Source: Clostridiales bacterium
Lineage (GTDB): Bacteria > Bacillota > Clostridia > Saccharofermentanales > Saccharofermentanaceae
Direction: 5' to 3'
Length of the DNA stretch: 64,000 bases
Assembly: GCA_017964005.1 (NCBI GenBank)
Contig: JAGCSR010000014.1
Span: 1 to 64,000, forward strand
A model generated the notes under the pieces. The model was not told the DNA's origin, made no database searches, and saw only the letters and a list, made by a program, of their open reading frames with translations. How positions within the stretch are numbered: the first letter of the stretch is position 1; every line of letters begins with the position of its first letter. Position numbers and translations under genes: made by a program. Positions 16,705 to 25,334 of this stretch are shown piece after piece.

Positions 16705-17439
16705 ATGAGCTACTGCAGCAGGTGTTTTGAGAGACATGCCATTATCTTTGTAAGCCGTCATGAGAACGGTGCGGACATTGATGAAGGTTTTTGTCTTAAG
16801 TGTGCTTATGAATCAGGAATAAGCAGCTTGGAAAAGCAGTTGGCTGCTTCCGGTATAAATGCCGGGAACGTTGACGAGATGAGTGACAAGATCGAGATCA
16901 GCATCCTTGAGAACGGTACCGAACCATCTATGTCCGGTTTTTTCCAGTCGCTCGAAAAAACAGAATACAAACCGTTTGTATCGAACCGTGAAAGTAATAC
17001 AGAAACGAAGAACAAAATGATTGATCTTGAAGAAGTAAGGAAGTTTTTCGAGGGTGACAAATACGCCACCGAGGCTACAGGTATCGTTATCGAGAAAGCC
17101 GAGAAGGGCCACAGCATAGTAAGTCTTGAGCCCGACGGAAGGCACCTTAATGCCGTTGGCGGACTCATGGGCGCAGTATATTACACCATGGCGGATTTTG
17201 CTTTCGCCGTGGCAGAGAACTGTGAACTGGATTCAGATACCATAACAGTCACTCAGGCAACACAGATGAATTGCTTAAGGTCCTGGCACGGCGGAAAGGT
17301 TACCTGCACCGCCGATATCGTCAAAGACGGCAGGAACATCTGTCTTTATGAAGTCAAAGCTTTTGATACCGAAGGCCGCGACCTCGCACTGATAATTATT
17401 AACGGGATTAAGACCCAACGCAATAAACCCGCTAAATAA
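16705..17439 (+). CDS. Treble-clef Zn-finger fused to PaaI-type hotdog thioesterase
   Basis: A 244-aa protein with two parts. Residues 1-45 hold C-x2-C and C-x2-C pairs (CSRC and CLKC) in the layout of the McsA/clostridial ClpC-type N-terminal zinc domain (R-x-A-x-x-F-V, ENG, EGFCLKCA), followed by a variable linker. Residues about 108-240 look like a PaaI/YbgC hotdog thioesterase: HLNAVGGLMGAVYYTMADFAFAVA, then TVTQATQMNCLRSWHGGKVTCTADIVKDGR. The ATG at 16705 follows GGTGG; a TTG 18 nt upstream is less likely. Position between iorB and paaK suggests it hydrolyses stalled aryl-CoA. What the zinc domain does is unknown. Confidence 0.8.
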   Translation: MSYCSRCFERHAIIFVSRHENGADIDEGFCLKCAYESGISSLEKQLAASGINAGNVDEMSDKIEISILENGTEPSMSGFFQSLEKTEYKPFVSNRESNTETKNKMIDLEEVRKFFEGDKYATEATGIVIEKAEKGHSIVSLEPDGRHLNAVGGLMGAVYYTMADFAFAVAENCELDSDTITVTQATQMNCLRSWHGGKVTCTADIVKDGRNICLYEVKAFDTEGRDLALIIINGIKTQRNKPAK

Positions 17440-17452
17440 GGAGGGAACATTT

Positions 17453-18754
17453 ATGATCTGGAACGAAGCAAAAGAATGCATGTCCAGGGACGAGATCGAG
17501 GCTCTGCAGAGCACAAGACTTGTCAAGGTAGTCAACCGCGTTTACCATAACGTTGAGTACTACCGCAAGAAGATGCAGGAAGTAGGACTTGAACCCGGAG
17601 ACATCAAGGGCATTGAAGACCTTGATAAACTCCCTTACACAACCTACGCGGATTTAAGAGATACCTACCCCTTCGGACTGGCAGCAGTCCCGAGATCCGA
17701 GATGGTCCGTGTTCATGCATCGTCAGGCACAACGGGTAAGCCCAAGATCGCAGTCTACACCAGACGCGATATCGACATCTGGGCAGAGTGTGTCGCAAGA
17801 TGTCTTGCCATGGCAGGCATCACGAGAGACGACATCATCCAGGTAGGTTACGGATACGGCCTGTTCACGGGGGGCTTAGGTGCACATTACGGAGCAGAGT
17901 ATCTGGGGGCTCTCGTTCTTCCCATGTCCACCGGCAACACACAGAAACTGATCGATATGATGATCGACTGCGATGTTACATCCATCGCCTGCACACCTTC
18001 TTATCTCCTGCATGTTGCAGAAGACCTGGAGAAGGCAGGTCTCGTAGATAAGATCAAGTTAAAGTCCGCGATCTGCGGCGCAGAGCCCTGGACAAACGAG
18101 ATGCGCGACCAGATGGAAGCAAGGCTTCATATCAAGGCATACGACATCTACGGTCTGACGGAGATGATGGGCCCGGGTGTCGCTTGCGACTGTGAGCATC
18201 ACAAGGGTCTGCATATCTGGGAAGATCACTTCCTCCCCGAGATCATCGACCCCGTAACATTAAAGCAGCTTCCCAAGGGTTCCGACGGCGAGCTCGTCAT
18301 CACCAACCTCACCAAGGAAGGCATGCCTCTCATCCGTTACAGGACCAAGGACTTAACATCCATCGAATACGATAAGTGTGAGTGCGGACGTACGATGGCA
18401 AGGATCCAGCGCTTCAGAGGAAGGTCCGATGACATGCTCATCATCCGCGGCGTAAACGTCTTCCCTTCACAGGTAGAGGCAGCCCTTCTTACGGTAGAAG
18501 GAACGACACCTCACTACATGCTCGTAGTTGACCGTGTAGATAACAACGATACTCTCGAAGTTCAGGTCGAGGTTGCAGAGAACGCTTTCACAGACGAGAT
18601 CTCCAGCTTGGAGAAGCTCTCCAAGGAAATCCACGCAAAGCTCAAGCAGGCAATAGGTCTCAACGCAAAGGTCAAGCTCGTTGAGCCCAACGGCTTAGAG
18701 CACTTCGACGGCAAGAGCAAGCACGTAACAGACAAGCGTAAGCTTTATCAATAA
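17453..18754 (+). CDS. paaK: Phenylacetate-CoA ligase
   Basis: A 433-aa adenylate-forming enzyme. The P-loop SSGTTGKPK is near residue 90. A5-type YGLTEMMGPG and A7/A8 motifs (GELVITNL, RYRTKDL, GRSDDMLIIRGVNVFPSQVE) follow, with a Cys/His set (CDCEHH, CECGR) typical of anaerobic PaaK forms. It joins arylacetates to CoA or, run backwards, makes ATP from the aryl-CoA produced by IorAB. GGAGGG lies before the ATG; the gene is 13 nt after the hotdog gene. Confidence 0.95.
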   Translation: MIWNEAKECMSRDEIEALQSTRLVKVVNRVYHNVEYYRKKMQEVGLEPGDIKGIEDLDKLPYTTYADLRDTYPFGLAAVPRSEMVRVHASSGTTGKPKIAVYTRRDIDIWAECVARCLAMAGITRDDIIQVGYGYGLFTGGLGAHYGAEYLGALVLPMSTGNTQKLIDMMIDCDVTSIACTPSYLLHVAEDLEKAGLVDKIKLKSAICGAEPWTNEMRDQMEARLHIKAYDIYGLTEMMGPGVACDCEHHKGLHIWEDHFLPEIIDPVTLKQLPKGSDGELVITNLTKEGMPLIRYRTKDLTSIEYDKCECGRTMARIQRFRGRSDDMLIIRGVNVFPSQVEAALLTVEGTTPHYMLVVDRVDNNDTLEVQVEVAENAFTDEISSLEKLSKEIHAKLKQAIGLNAKVKLVEPNGLEHFDGKSKHVTDKRKLYQ

Positions 18755-18773
18755 TCTTTAGGGAGGTACCACT

Positions 18774-19196
18774 ATGTTCGTAAAGCAGATTTCAGTTTTC
18801 CTGGAAAACACTGAAGGCAGACTTGATGAGGTATTAAAGATCCTCGCACAGGGCGGTATCGACCTCCTGTCCGCAAGCCTTGCAGATACAATGGAATACG
18901 GCGTTCTACGCCTGATCTCCAAGGAGCCCGATAAGGCCAAGCAGATATTAAAGGAAGCAGGCTTTGCAGCCCGCATCGATGAGGTCATCGCAGTAGTCGT
19001 TCCCGATGCAGTGGGAAGCCTTGCAAAGGTTATCTCCATGATCCATACTGCAGGAATCAACATCAGCTACATCTATGGTCTTTCACTTGACGGTGAGGGC
19101 GCTCCCATCGCCATCAAGACAGATGACAATGCCAAGGCAGAAGCACTCCTCAACGAAGCAGGAGTTACGACTCTCGGCATGGAAGATCTGCAGTAA
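18774..19196 (+). CDS. Tandem ACT-domain protein
   Basis: A 140-aa protein of two ACT domains (about 1-70 and 71-140). The first opens KQISVFLENTEGRLDEVLKIL, the second VVPDAVGSLAKVISMIHTAGINISYIYG. Such ACT proteins sit next to ior-paaK in many anaerobes and are thought to sense aromatic amino acids. No DNA-binding part is present, so any regulation must be indirect. It is the last gene of the operon. Confidence 0.92.
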   Translation: MFVKQISVFLENTEGRLDEVLKILAQGGIDLLSASLADTMEYGVLRLISKEPDKAKQILKEAGFAARIDEVIAVVVPDAVGSLAKVISMIHTAGINISYIYGLSLDGEGAPIAIKTDDNAKAEALLNEAGVTTLGMEDLQ

Positions 19197-19218
19197 GAAA
19201 AGAAAAACAAAAAAACAT

Positions 19219-19250
19219 AAGAGGCGCGATTGAAGTGGAACGCGCCTCTT
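19219..19250. terminator. Bidirectional terminator
   Basis: AAGAGGCGCG (19219-19228) pairs with CGCGCCTCTT (19241-19250). T-rich tracts follow on both strands (TTCTATTT on plus; ATGTTTTTTTG on minus), so it can end both the paaK operon and the convergent agr-linked operon. Confidence 0.85.
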
Positions 19251-19349
19251 TCTATTTCCGGCAAATCCGGGATACATAATATTCTTTATAACGGTGTAGT
19301 CGCAGATCATTATCAAGTTTATTTTATTGTCAACTATAAATAAAACTCA

Positions 19350-21512
19350 TCATAAATAATTCTCCTTAACATACAGGTCCAGCCTGGACTTCATGGAATC
19401 GGCAATGGAATCAATTGTTTTATTCTGGGTGTAATAAGACGTAATCTCCTCATGGACGATACCGAAAACGCCCCAATCGTATGCTATGACAGTATCAACC
19501 TCGTCAAGAATATGTCTGTATTCGTCACCGTATTCTGCGGGAACTGCCTTCCTTTCAAGATAAGAATCCACATACTCCCTGTACAGAACGTCATCCCCGG
19601 GAATGCTGTCCGGATCGACCGCATATCCGATCATCTCATCGACTGCATCGGAAGTTACCGGAACAACTCCTTGTGATACGGCACATCTTTGTACTTCATC
19701 ACTCAAAAGATAGCTCATGAATTCCCAACATATATCTTTATATTTTGAAGAGTCCGATAAAGCGCATAATCCTTCTGCCCTTATCCCGTGAACACTGCCT
19801 CTGACGGCAGGAAATCCCAGATACGTCAGCGCCCGGTGTTCCGATGTACTGTCAGATACCGAGAAGCAACAGTAATCCGTGAATCCGCTGACAAAAGATC
19901 TTTGCATCAGGACTTCCCCGTCCTTCATGCTCTTCGTTCCCATTTTCAAAAGTTTCTCATCGGATCCTGCTCCGTATTTGACAGCAAATTCTATCACATC
20001 ACAGATATCGCTCTTATCGAGCACGTGCCCTCCTGAATTTGCTGCAACATACAAGTTCATCGGATATCTGATCACACCGTCAGCGATATCATAAGCCATG
20101 GCAGCATACACCGGAGAGATACCGCTTGCATCAGCCTTTTTGACAAGATCTTCGAACGATACATTCCCGTCAGCAAAAACACTTTCAAGCCCCCAGTAAC
20201 CATCAAGCTGATAAGAAGAGAATATGGAATAACAGTGACCGTTGCCTGTCATAGTCTTTGCAATGGAAGGATACAGCTTCGATCGGATATTACTTTTATC
20301 CATATATGGCGTAAGATCACAGACAAGTCCCATCTTTCCGAAATACTCATAGTCAAAGTTTTCCCCATAGAATATATCTGGAGCTTTCCCTTCATTAAAG
20401 TGCTTCATGAGCTTAAGCTGAGCCGCCTGTGCCTCTTCAGCATTATTCCAGCCGTATTCAGCCGTATATTCGTCAAGGAATATCCTGTAATCATCATGAG
20501 TGGAATTGAACTTATATACTGCCTGCTTAAGCGAATCATCCTGACATACTCCGTATCCGCCTATTACGATCTGCTTAGCATTGGAATAATCAAGAGTCGG
20601 ATCATATATGTACATATCAAGTTCGGCGCCGCCCCGGCCGTAACTGTAACTCTTTACAAAGTGCATATCGTCCAGACCAAAGTACCTGTACTCGGCAGAG
20701 CGTTCCGAAGGACGTATATTCACATAATTGAAGTCCGCCAATGTCTTCAATGAAAGTTTCTCTATATCGATCTCGAACAGCCCCTGATCGCCTACTAGGT
20801 ATTTCCCGTATGGTTCAGGTCTGATAACGGGCAGATCCGAATAATCCAGGGCCTTTTTGATCTCACCTGCCTCAAAATCAACATTGTAATATCCGTCAGA
20901 CAGTTCCAGGTAGTATTTCTCATTCTCGACAAAGAAGGGATTGTCTGAGTTTTGCGAGATCAGGTAATCGTTTATACTCGCGACAGAAGAAAGATCCTTA
21001 TCCAGCTTTGATATTATGCCCTCCCTGATAACTACATACCCGTCCTGGATCTCTGCAAGACCTATAACATAACCTGTATCACTTTCCTGCGATGATCTCT
21101 TCACCTTGCCGGTATCCATATCGATAAGAGCTATGTTCCCGCCTAAAAGAGGTATCAGGATACCTTCATCCGTGATCGCAGCCGTATCGTTCTGGATCTC
21201 AACATCCGCTTCTATCTTTGTTCTGCTTACGATATTCCCTTCGTCATCTAACTTATAAAGTGTCAGATATTTATCCGAGTTATCTTTATCAATGATCTTA
21301 TATGATAACTCCAGAGCATAATTACCCCCGTTTACCTTATCTGCCGATATGATCCTGTTCTGATACGAAGGGTCGTCTCCAAGATCAACTGATCTTAATC
21401 TATAGCTGTTGATCCCTTCTACTCTCGCTACAGTGGTGTTCTTTTTGCTGCATGAGCAAAGCATCGTCATGAACAGCAATATAGATACAATTAACAAATA
21501 TTTCTTATTCAT
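19350..21512 (-). CDS. Extracellular solute-binding lipoprotein with N-terminal propeller-like region
   Basis: A 720-aa lipoprotein (lipobox MLCSC). The first ~320 residues are beta-rich with repeating YYLELSDGYYNVD-like strands and look like a propeller. From about 325 a type-1 extracellular solute-binding fold begins (SLKQAVYKFNSTHDDYRIFLDEY, GKAPDIFYGENFDYEYFGKMGLVCDLTPYM). The C-terminal SDEVQRCAVSQGVVPVTSDA and SIADSMKSRLDLYVKE are typical of sugar-binding proteins. The same architecture recurs in the three large lipoproteins at 41-49 kb. No permease is adjacent. It overlaps the upstream lipoprotein by 8 nt. Confidence 0.8.
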   Translation of the reverse strand: MNKKYLLIVSILLFMTMLCSCSKKNTTVARVEGINSYRLRSVDLGDDPSYQNRIISADKVNGGNYALELSYKIIDKDNSDKYLTLYKLDDEGNIVSRTKIEADVEIQNDTAAITDEGILIPLLGGNIALIDMDTGKVKRSSQESDTGYVIGLAEIQDGYVVIREGIISKLDKDLSSVASINDYLISQNSDNPFFVENEKYYLELSDGYYNVDFEAGEIKKALDYSDLPVIRPEPYGKYLVGDQGLFEIDIEKLSLKTLADFNYVNIRPSERSAEYRYFGLDDMHFVKSYSYGRGGAELDMYIYDPTLDYSNAKQIVIGGYGVCQDDSLKQAVYKFNSTHDDYRIFLDEYTAEYGWNNAEEAQAAQLKLMKHFNEGKAPDIFYGENFDYEYFGKMGLVCDLTPYMDKSNIRSKLYPSIAKTMTGNGHCYSIFSSYQLDGYWGLESVFADGNVSFEDLVKKADASGISPVYAAMAYDIADGVIRYPMNLYVAANSGGHVLDKSDICDVIEFAVKYGAGSDEKLLKMGTKSMKDGEVLMQRSFVSGFTDYCCFSVSDSTSEHRALTYLGFPAVRGSVHGIRAEGLCALSDSSKYKDICWEFMSYLLSDEVQRCAVSQGVVPVTSDAVDEMIGYAVDPDSIPGDDVLYREYVDSYLERKAVPAEYGDEYRHILDEVDTVIAYDWGVFGIVHEEITSYYTQNKTIDSIADSMKSRLDLYVKENYL

Positions 21513-22575
21513 ATATACCCTCTACTGCAGGAATAAATGCTGCACCCTGCTGAGTCAATCCCGATTCAATCCCGCACTTATAGTAAACAGCCCAGAATGG
21601 AACAAGAAAACAATTACTGCTCTTGTCAGGCTCTGCATAGTTATCATAGATCATGACATAACATACTTCTGCGGCTGTTACGGTAACATCTTCAAGTTTG
21701 TTCTTGATCCGACCACCATCACCATCGTTTATGATGCTCTTCTTTATCTCAACTTTGAGCTTATCTTTTACTTCATCAAAAGGAAGAACATCCTGATCCT
21801 TCGCAATCGCTTCATTGATATTAAGCTTCGGGATCAGCAGATACTCGATCGCATATTCCCCGTCAAAGATATCCACCGGCGATTGACTGAACGTCCATGT
21901 ACCTCCCTGCTTGATATAATCTCCGTACGACAGTTTCCCGCCTTCAGTATTAATTCGTCCTCGCAGTGGCATCGTGGGAATACCGTCAATCCGCTGCCTT
22001 ATCAGGATATGCCGAATCGGATATCTGATATTGTCCGTAGGAATCCCCACTTCCTTAAGCAATTTCTCTAATCCTTCATCCTGAAGGTACTCTTCTTCTT
22101 CGGCTGTCCCCAGAAGATCGTATCCTTTGGCATACAAGGTTACCTCTTCCGGAAGTTCATTTATGTCTATAAACTTCTGTGAATTGGCTGTATGGGTATA
22201 AGTATCTCTTCCGATGACCATATCTGCATAAAAACCACGATTGTACAGTGTGGTTGCATTCCCGTTCCAATATGTGTATCCGGCCGGCATCTCATCGGTT
22301 ATAGCGGCGTCCTCAAGATCGCAGGTCACACTGTAGACTGAAGCCTTGGAGATATCGTTTAGCATCTGAATATCTTCCATGGTCCATTTGATGCCATCTG
22401 ATTCTTTATCTTCCTGTGAAGAGGCAGACGATTCGCTTTCGCCGCTCGTAGTCGTAGTTATGGTGTAACTGTCCGGTATCTTGCTTGTCCTTGATCCGTC
22501 AGATGCAACATTACAGGCTGAACAAGTCAGACACAAGATCAAGAATATAGCAGAAATGCTTTCGGTATGTTTCAA
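21505..22575 (-). CDS. Lipoprotein in the agr-linked operon
   Basis: A 356-aa secreted lipoprotein. The likely start is the TTG at 22575, which gives a compact signal peptide ending C-S-A-C; an upstream ATG would lie inside a hairpin. After a Ser/Thr-rich linker (about 25-60) there is a two-part domain. The last ~110 residues (LTVEIKK-like helix, VCYVMIYDNY, FLVPFWAVYY) resemble the closing part of clostridial regulatory lipoproteins with a yycI/PepSY-like fold, but I cannot name a family. Translationally coupled to the downstream solute-binding lipoprotein. Confidence 0.65.
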   Translation of the reverse strand: MKHTESISAIFLILCLTCSACNVASDGSRTSKIPDSYTITTTTSGESESSASSQEDKESDGIKWTMEDIQMLNDISKASVYSVTCDLEDAAITDEMPAGYTYWNGNATTLYNRGFYADMVIGRDTYTHTANSQKFIDINELPEEVTLYAKGYDLLGTAEEEEYLQDEGLEKLLKEVGIPTDNIRYPIRHILIRQRIDGIPTMPLRGRINTEGGKLSYGDYIKQGGTWTFSQSPVDIFDGEYAIEYLLIPKLNINEAIAKDQDVLPFDEVKDKLKVEIKKSIINDGDGGRIKNKLEDVTVTAAEVCYVMIYDNYAEPDKSSNCFLVPFWAVYYKCGIESGLTQQGAAFIPAVEGIYE

Positions 22576-22608
22576 TTGATCGCAGATCCTTTCTTTATCT
22601 GATAAACA

Positions 22609-22634
22609 GCGCATACCGGTCTATCGGTATGCGC
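22609..22634 (-). terminator. Hairpin between the secreted protein and lipoprotein genes
   Basis: GCGCATACCG and CGGTATGCGC form a perfect 10-bp stem with a 6-nt loop. The tract after it on the minus strand (TGTTTATC) is only partly T, so it may work as an attenuator or RNA-processing site. It would lower expression of the two lipoproteins relative to the secreted protein. Confidence 0.55.
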
Positions 22635-22646
22635 TTTCATTATAAC

Positions 22647-23057
22647 TCACCAATTAGGATCCCAGCTAGAATATACCGTTACACCCTGGGTAGCATTTGA
22701 TTCTACGCCGGCATATACAGTCTTTTGGGAAGATACTGAATATGATTTTGACTTATAATTGGTGTCTACTGATGTATACTTTTTACTGATACCTATATTT
22801 GCAAAACGAACCGTAAAGCTCTTACCTGCCGGAAATGTATTCTCCGGCATTCCACCATGAAACCTGAAACTGGATACACGATAATGACATGTATGTGATC
22901 CGACGTTCACTACCTCACTATCAGTTGTATTGTAGACAAGACTTCCGTTTGAAGTTCCAAGTGTTGTAGTGTGACTGCTCGCACATACACCCAGTGATAA
23001 AACTGCAACACAGGTAACAGCTGCGAATACTGTAATAACTCTTTTAGTATTTTTCAT
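22647..23057 (-). CDS. Small secreted protein downstream of agrD
   Basis: A 136-aa protein with a clear Sec signal peptide (hydrophobic 8-25, cleavage after V-C-A) and a mature chain of about 110 residues. The chain is rich in Ser, Thr, Tyr and Val and ends W-D-P-N-W, so it is predicted to be all-beta. It has one Cys in the mature part (HTCHY) and no lipobox. No family recognised. Its place directly after agrD makes it a candidate quorum-controlled secreted effector or surface protein. GTGAGG precedes the ATG. Confidence 0.7.
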   Translation of the reverse strand: MKNTKRVITVFAAVTCVAVLSLGVCASSHTTTLGTSNGSLVYNTTDSEVVNVGSHTCHYRVSSFRFHGGMPENTFPAGKSFTVRFANIGISKKYTSVDTNYKSKSYSVSSQKTVYAGVESNATQGVTVYSSWDPNW

Positions 23058-23201
23058 ATTGACCTCACTTTTAGATAATTGTTTCCATTCTTAACTCTTC
23101 CAATATGTTTTTTTGAAAAGGGAAAAGAACCGTTAATATTTCTTCGTTCGTCTTACTTCCACATGAGTCTATACCTCCATCAATTCACAACAACCGATTG
23201 A

Positions 23202-23357
23202 TCATTTCTCTGTTCTCTTTGGTCTCTTAGGCTGGTGCAGTATAATCCAACAATCTGGCCACGGCGGTTCCGGATCTGCTTTACAGCTCATCGCTTCCTT
23301 GCGGCTGATCCGCTCTACACCTTTAAGAATAGCTCTTTCAATCTTTCTCTTTGCCAT
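23202..23357 (-). CDS. agrD: AgrD-like cyclic autoinducer peptide precursor
   Basis: A 51-aa peptide starting at the ATG at 23357 behind AGGAGGG. A basic amphipathic N-terminus (1-23) is followed by a Pro-rich stretch with PPWPD, then Cys36-W-I-I-L40, then H-Q-P-K-R-P and a charged tail. This matches the staphylococcal plan, where a Cys+4 thiolactone ring is followed by D-E-P-x-x-P. The predicted signal is a 5-residue ring C-W-I-I-L with an N-terminal tail containing PWPD. It overlaps the end of agrB by 20 nt, as in many agr loci. Confidence 0.8.
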   Translation of the reverse strand: MAKRKIERAILKGVERISRKEAMSCKADPEPPWPDCWIILHQPKRPKRTEK

Positions 23358-23935
23358 CGCTCTGATCCCTCCTTTCTTTTAAAATTGCTATTAATAGGCT
23401 AATTGCGTTGTAGATAACGCCCAGAGCCAAATAGTACACAATTTCTTTATCGGGAAAGATCAGAATAAAGATCAATATAATTCCACCTGTTACCCCACTT
23501 GTAATGCGTGATCTTTTCTTAAGGTGGTTCAGTTCCCTTTCGGTTAAATTCAAATCTGGGTTGTTGAATGTCGCTATTTTGCACAATATCGCCATTGCAA
23601 TTACCCCCCCCTCCTAGGCAGGCTGCACAATGGCGACTGATTATTTTGACAACACCAATTGTAGATAATGACATTAACAACGATGCAGAAAAACACCCTG
23701 CAGTTGTATTGCAATGAATCCCGTCTGAACTCCTCCTTATCAACATAAAAATTGACAAGAAAGCAAGTACACCAACCAAAGATCGGAAAACAGCGGCTAG
23801 CAAAATAATCAACGATAAACAGATCGTCTTCTCAAACAACCCCTGCAGAGAATAACAATAACAGTCCCTATCATCACTACCGATGATATCGAGCGCAATC
23901 ATCCTGTCTGTCACACAAGAAGATAGGTATTCCAT
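23338..23935 (-). pseudogene. agrB: AgrB-type peptide-processing membrane protease, split by a frameshift at a G8 tract
   Basis: Two overlapping frames together make one AgrB. Frame 1 starts at 23935 behind AAGGAGG and holds the membrane core with RRSSDGIHCNTTAGCF, placing His74 and Cys81 seven residues apart, as for the catalytic pair of AgrB. It then runs through eight G (23604-23611) and continues as non-homologous sequence to 23519. With one G fewer, the frame joins the region coding KIATFNNPDLNLTERE..., two helices and a basic tail. The restored protein would be 198 aa, the normal AgrB length. The second part also has its own ATG (23595) with the G tract as a possible ribosome site. Confidence 0.8.
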
Positions 23936-23958
23936 TCCTAGGCCTCCTTATGCCTGCG

Positions 23959-24037
23959 ATTATATCGGTCTCGAAATGGATTACAACAATTTACCCACCC
24001 CTTGGTGTTTTTTGGTAAAATCCAGGTTTTTTTGGTA
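23959..24037 (-). promoter_or_regulatory. agrB promoter with upstream direct repeat (putative LytTR operator)
   Basis: On the minus strand TTGTAA (23986-23981), a 16-nt spacer and TATAAT (23964-23959) precede agrB by about 25 nt. Just upstream the sequence TACCAAAAAA occurs twice, with the ACC 20 nt apart (plus-strand GGTA at 24014 and 24034). LytTR regulators such as AgrA bind direct repeats about two helical turns apart upstream of -35. The geometry fits; the consensus match is only partial. Confidence 0.5.
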
Positions 24038-24038
24038 A

Positions 24039-25334
24039 TTACAGGGGTATCGATATGATTATTCTGAAGATGCCTTCCCTTGATTCAATAATGCATTCAC
24101 CGTTGTTTTTTTCAACGGCATATTTTATGTTGGATATCCCGTATCCATGATTCTCTTTATCATCCTTTGTTGTATATCGGGATCTACCGGGGAAGTTGTC
24201 GCACAAACATGTGTTTGATGAATCAATACACAGGACTTTTCCATTTTCTTGTTTAGTAATATGAAGTACTATCCTCTTTACATCACAAGATTCTGTAGCC
24301 TTTATCGCATTATCAAGGATATTCGATAATATCGTTACGATGTCACTCTCACTTATTGACAGATCCCGGAGATCATCTATCTGCAAAGGCATCACAATAC
24401 CCTTTTTCTTCGCTTCGCGGTATTTTATGTTCAAAACTGCATTAATAACTGCATCCCCAGTGTCAATAATATCAAAATTTTCTGTTTCTATCCCTATCTG
24501 TTCCTTCAGATAACTAATCTCCTTCGTCCTGTTTTCCCCTTCTGCCAAAGCAAGCAAAGCGTTCAGATGGTTTATGTAATCATGGGATCTGGCTTTCTGA
24601 ATCTCTCGTTCTTCTGATATAGATCGATATAATTTATTGGCATGTTCTGCCTGCTCAACCAAGGCCTGTTTGTTATATATATCAGCTTCTCGTTGCATTA
24701 TGTTTTCAAACAGGAAAAACTGCATTATACTAAGAAAGAGCATACATACCGCAAACGCGAATATCAAATAAAAAACATTCGAAGAAATCTGATCTTGAGG
24801 AATATATAACAAGAAAGATATAACACATAATGTAGTTAACGGATACATCACAAATGCAATCCATCCTTTCACATCCAGTCTGGTAACAATTGATCTTTTG
24901 TGTTTTATATTGATTAGGACAATGATAAGGAGCATGATCAGATAACATATGAGTTCCATAACAGCTGCACCGTTTGTGTTCGTTAAACTATCGTAATTTC
25001 TTGCTTTAAAAACCAACTGGAATAATAGCAACACAACTATTTCTAAGGATGCAAAGATCGCAAAGTATAACAAATTGAATATAAGACTCTTCTTCCAAGA
25101 AATCTTGAACACGAATATATCTATTACAACAGCCGTACCCAAATTCAACAACAACTTTAAGATAACTACATCATGTAGAGATACAGATACTATAATTCCT
25201 TCAACAATAAGCAAACAAACAAGTAATATATCTTTATAAGTAAACTTATCCTTAGGGAAGAAACATTTGAGAAAAAGAAGACTAATAAGAATGTTTATTC
25301 CTATCAAAGAAAACGTCAATAACTGCTCTATCAT
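24039..25334 (-). CDS. AgrC-like GHKL sensor histidine kinase
   Basis: A 431-aa kinase. Six to seven membrane helices span about 1-210. A coiled helix follows with the phospho-acceptor His251 in RSHDYINHLNALLAL. The GHKL ATP domain has N-box DIVTILSNILDNAIKA and G-box NHGYGISNIKYAVEKNNGE. This is the receptor type that reads AgrD-derived peptides. It overlaps the response regulator stop by 4 nt (ATGA). About 100 nt with a separate promoter lie between it and agrB. Confidence 0.9.
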   Translation of the reverse strand: MIEQLLTFSLIGINILISLLFLKCFFPKDKFTYKDILLVCLLIVEGIIVSVSLHDVVILKLLLNLGTAVVIDIFVFKISWKKSLIFNLLYFAIFASLEIVVLLLFQLVFKARNYDSLTNTNGAAVMELICYLIMLLIIVLINIKHKRSIVTRLDVKGWIAFVMYPLTTLCVISFLLYIPQDQISSNVFYLIFAFAVCMLFLSIMQFFLFENIMQREADIYNKQALVEQAEHANKLYRSISEEREIQKARSHDYINHLNALLALAEGENRTKEISYLKEQIGIETENFDIIDTGDAVINAVLNIKYREAKKKGIVMPLQIDDLRDLSISESDIVTILSNILDNAIKATESCDVKRIVLHITKQENGKVLCIDSSNTCLCDNFPGRSRYTTKDDKENHGYGISNIKYAVEKNNGECIIESREGIFRIIISIPL

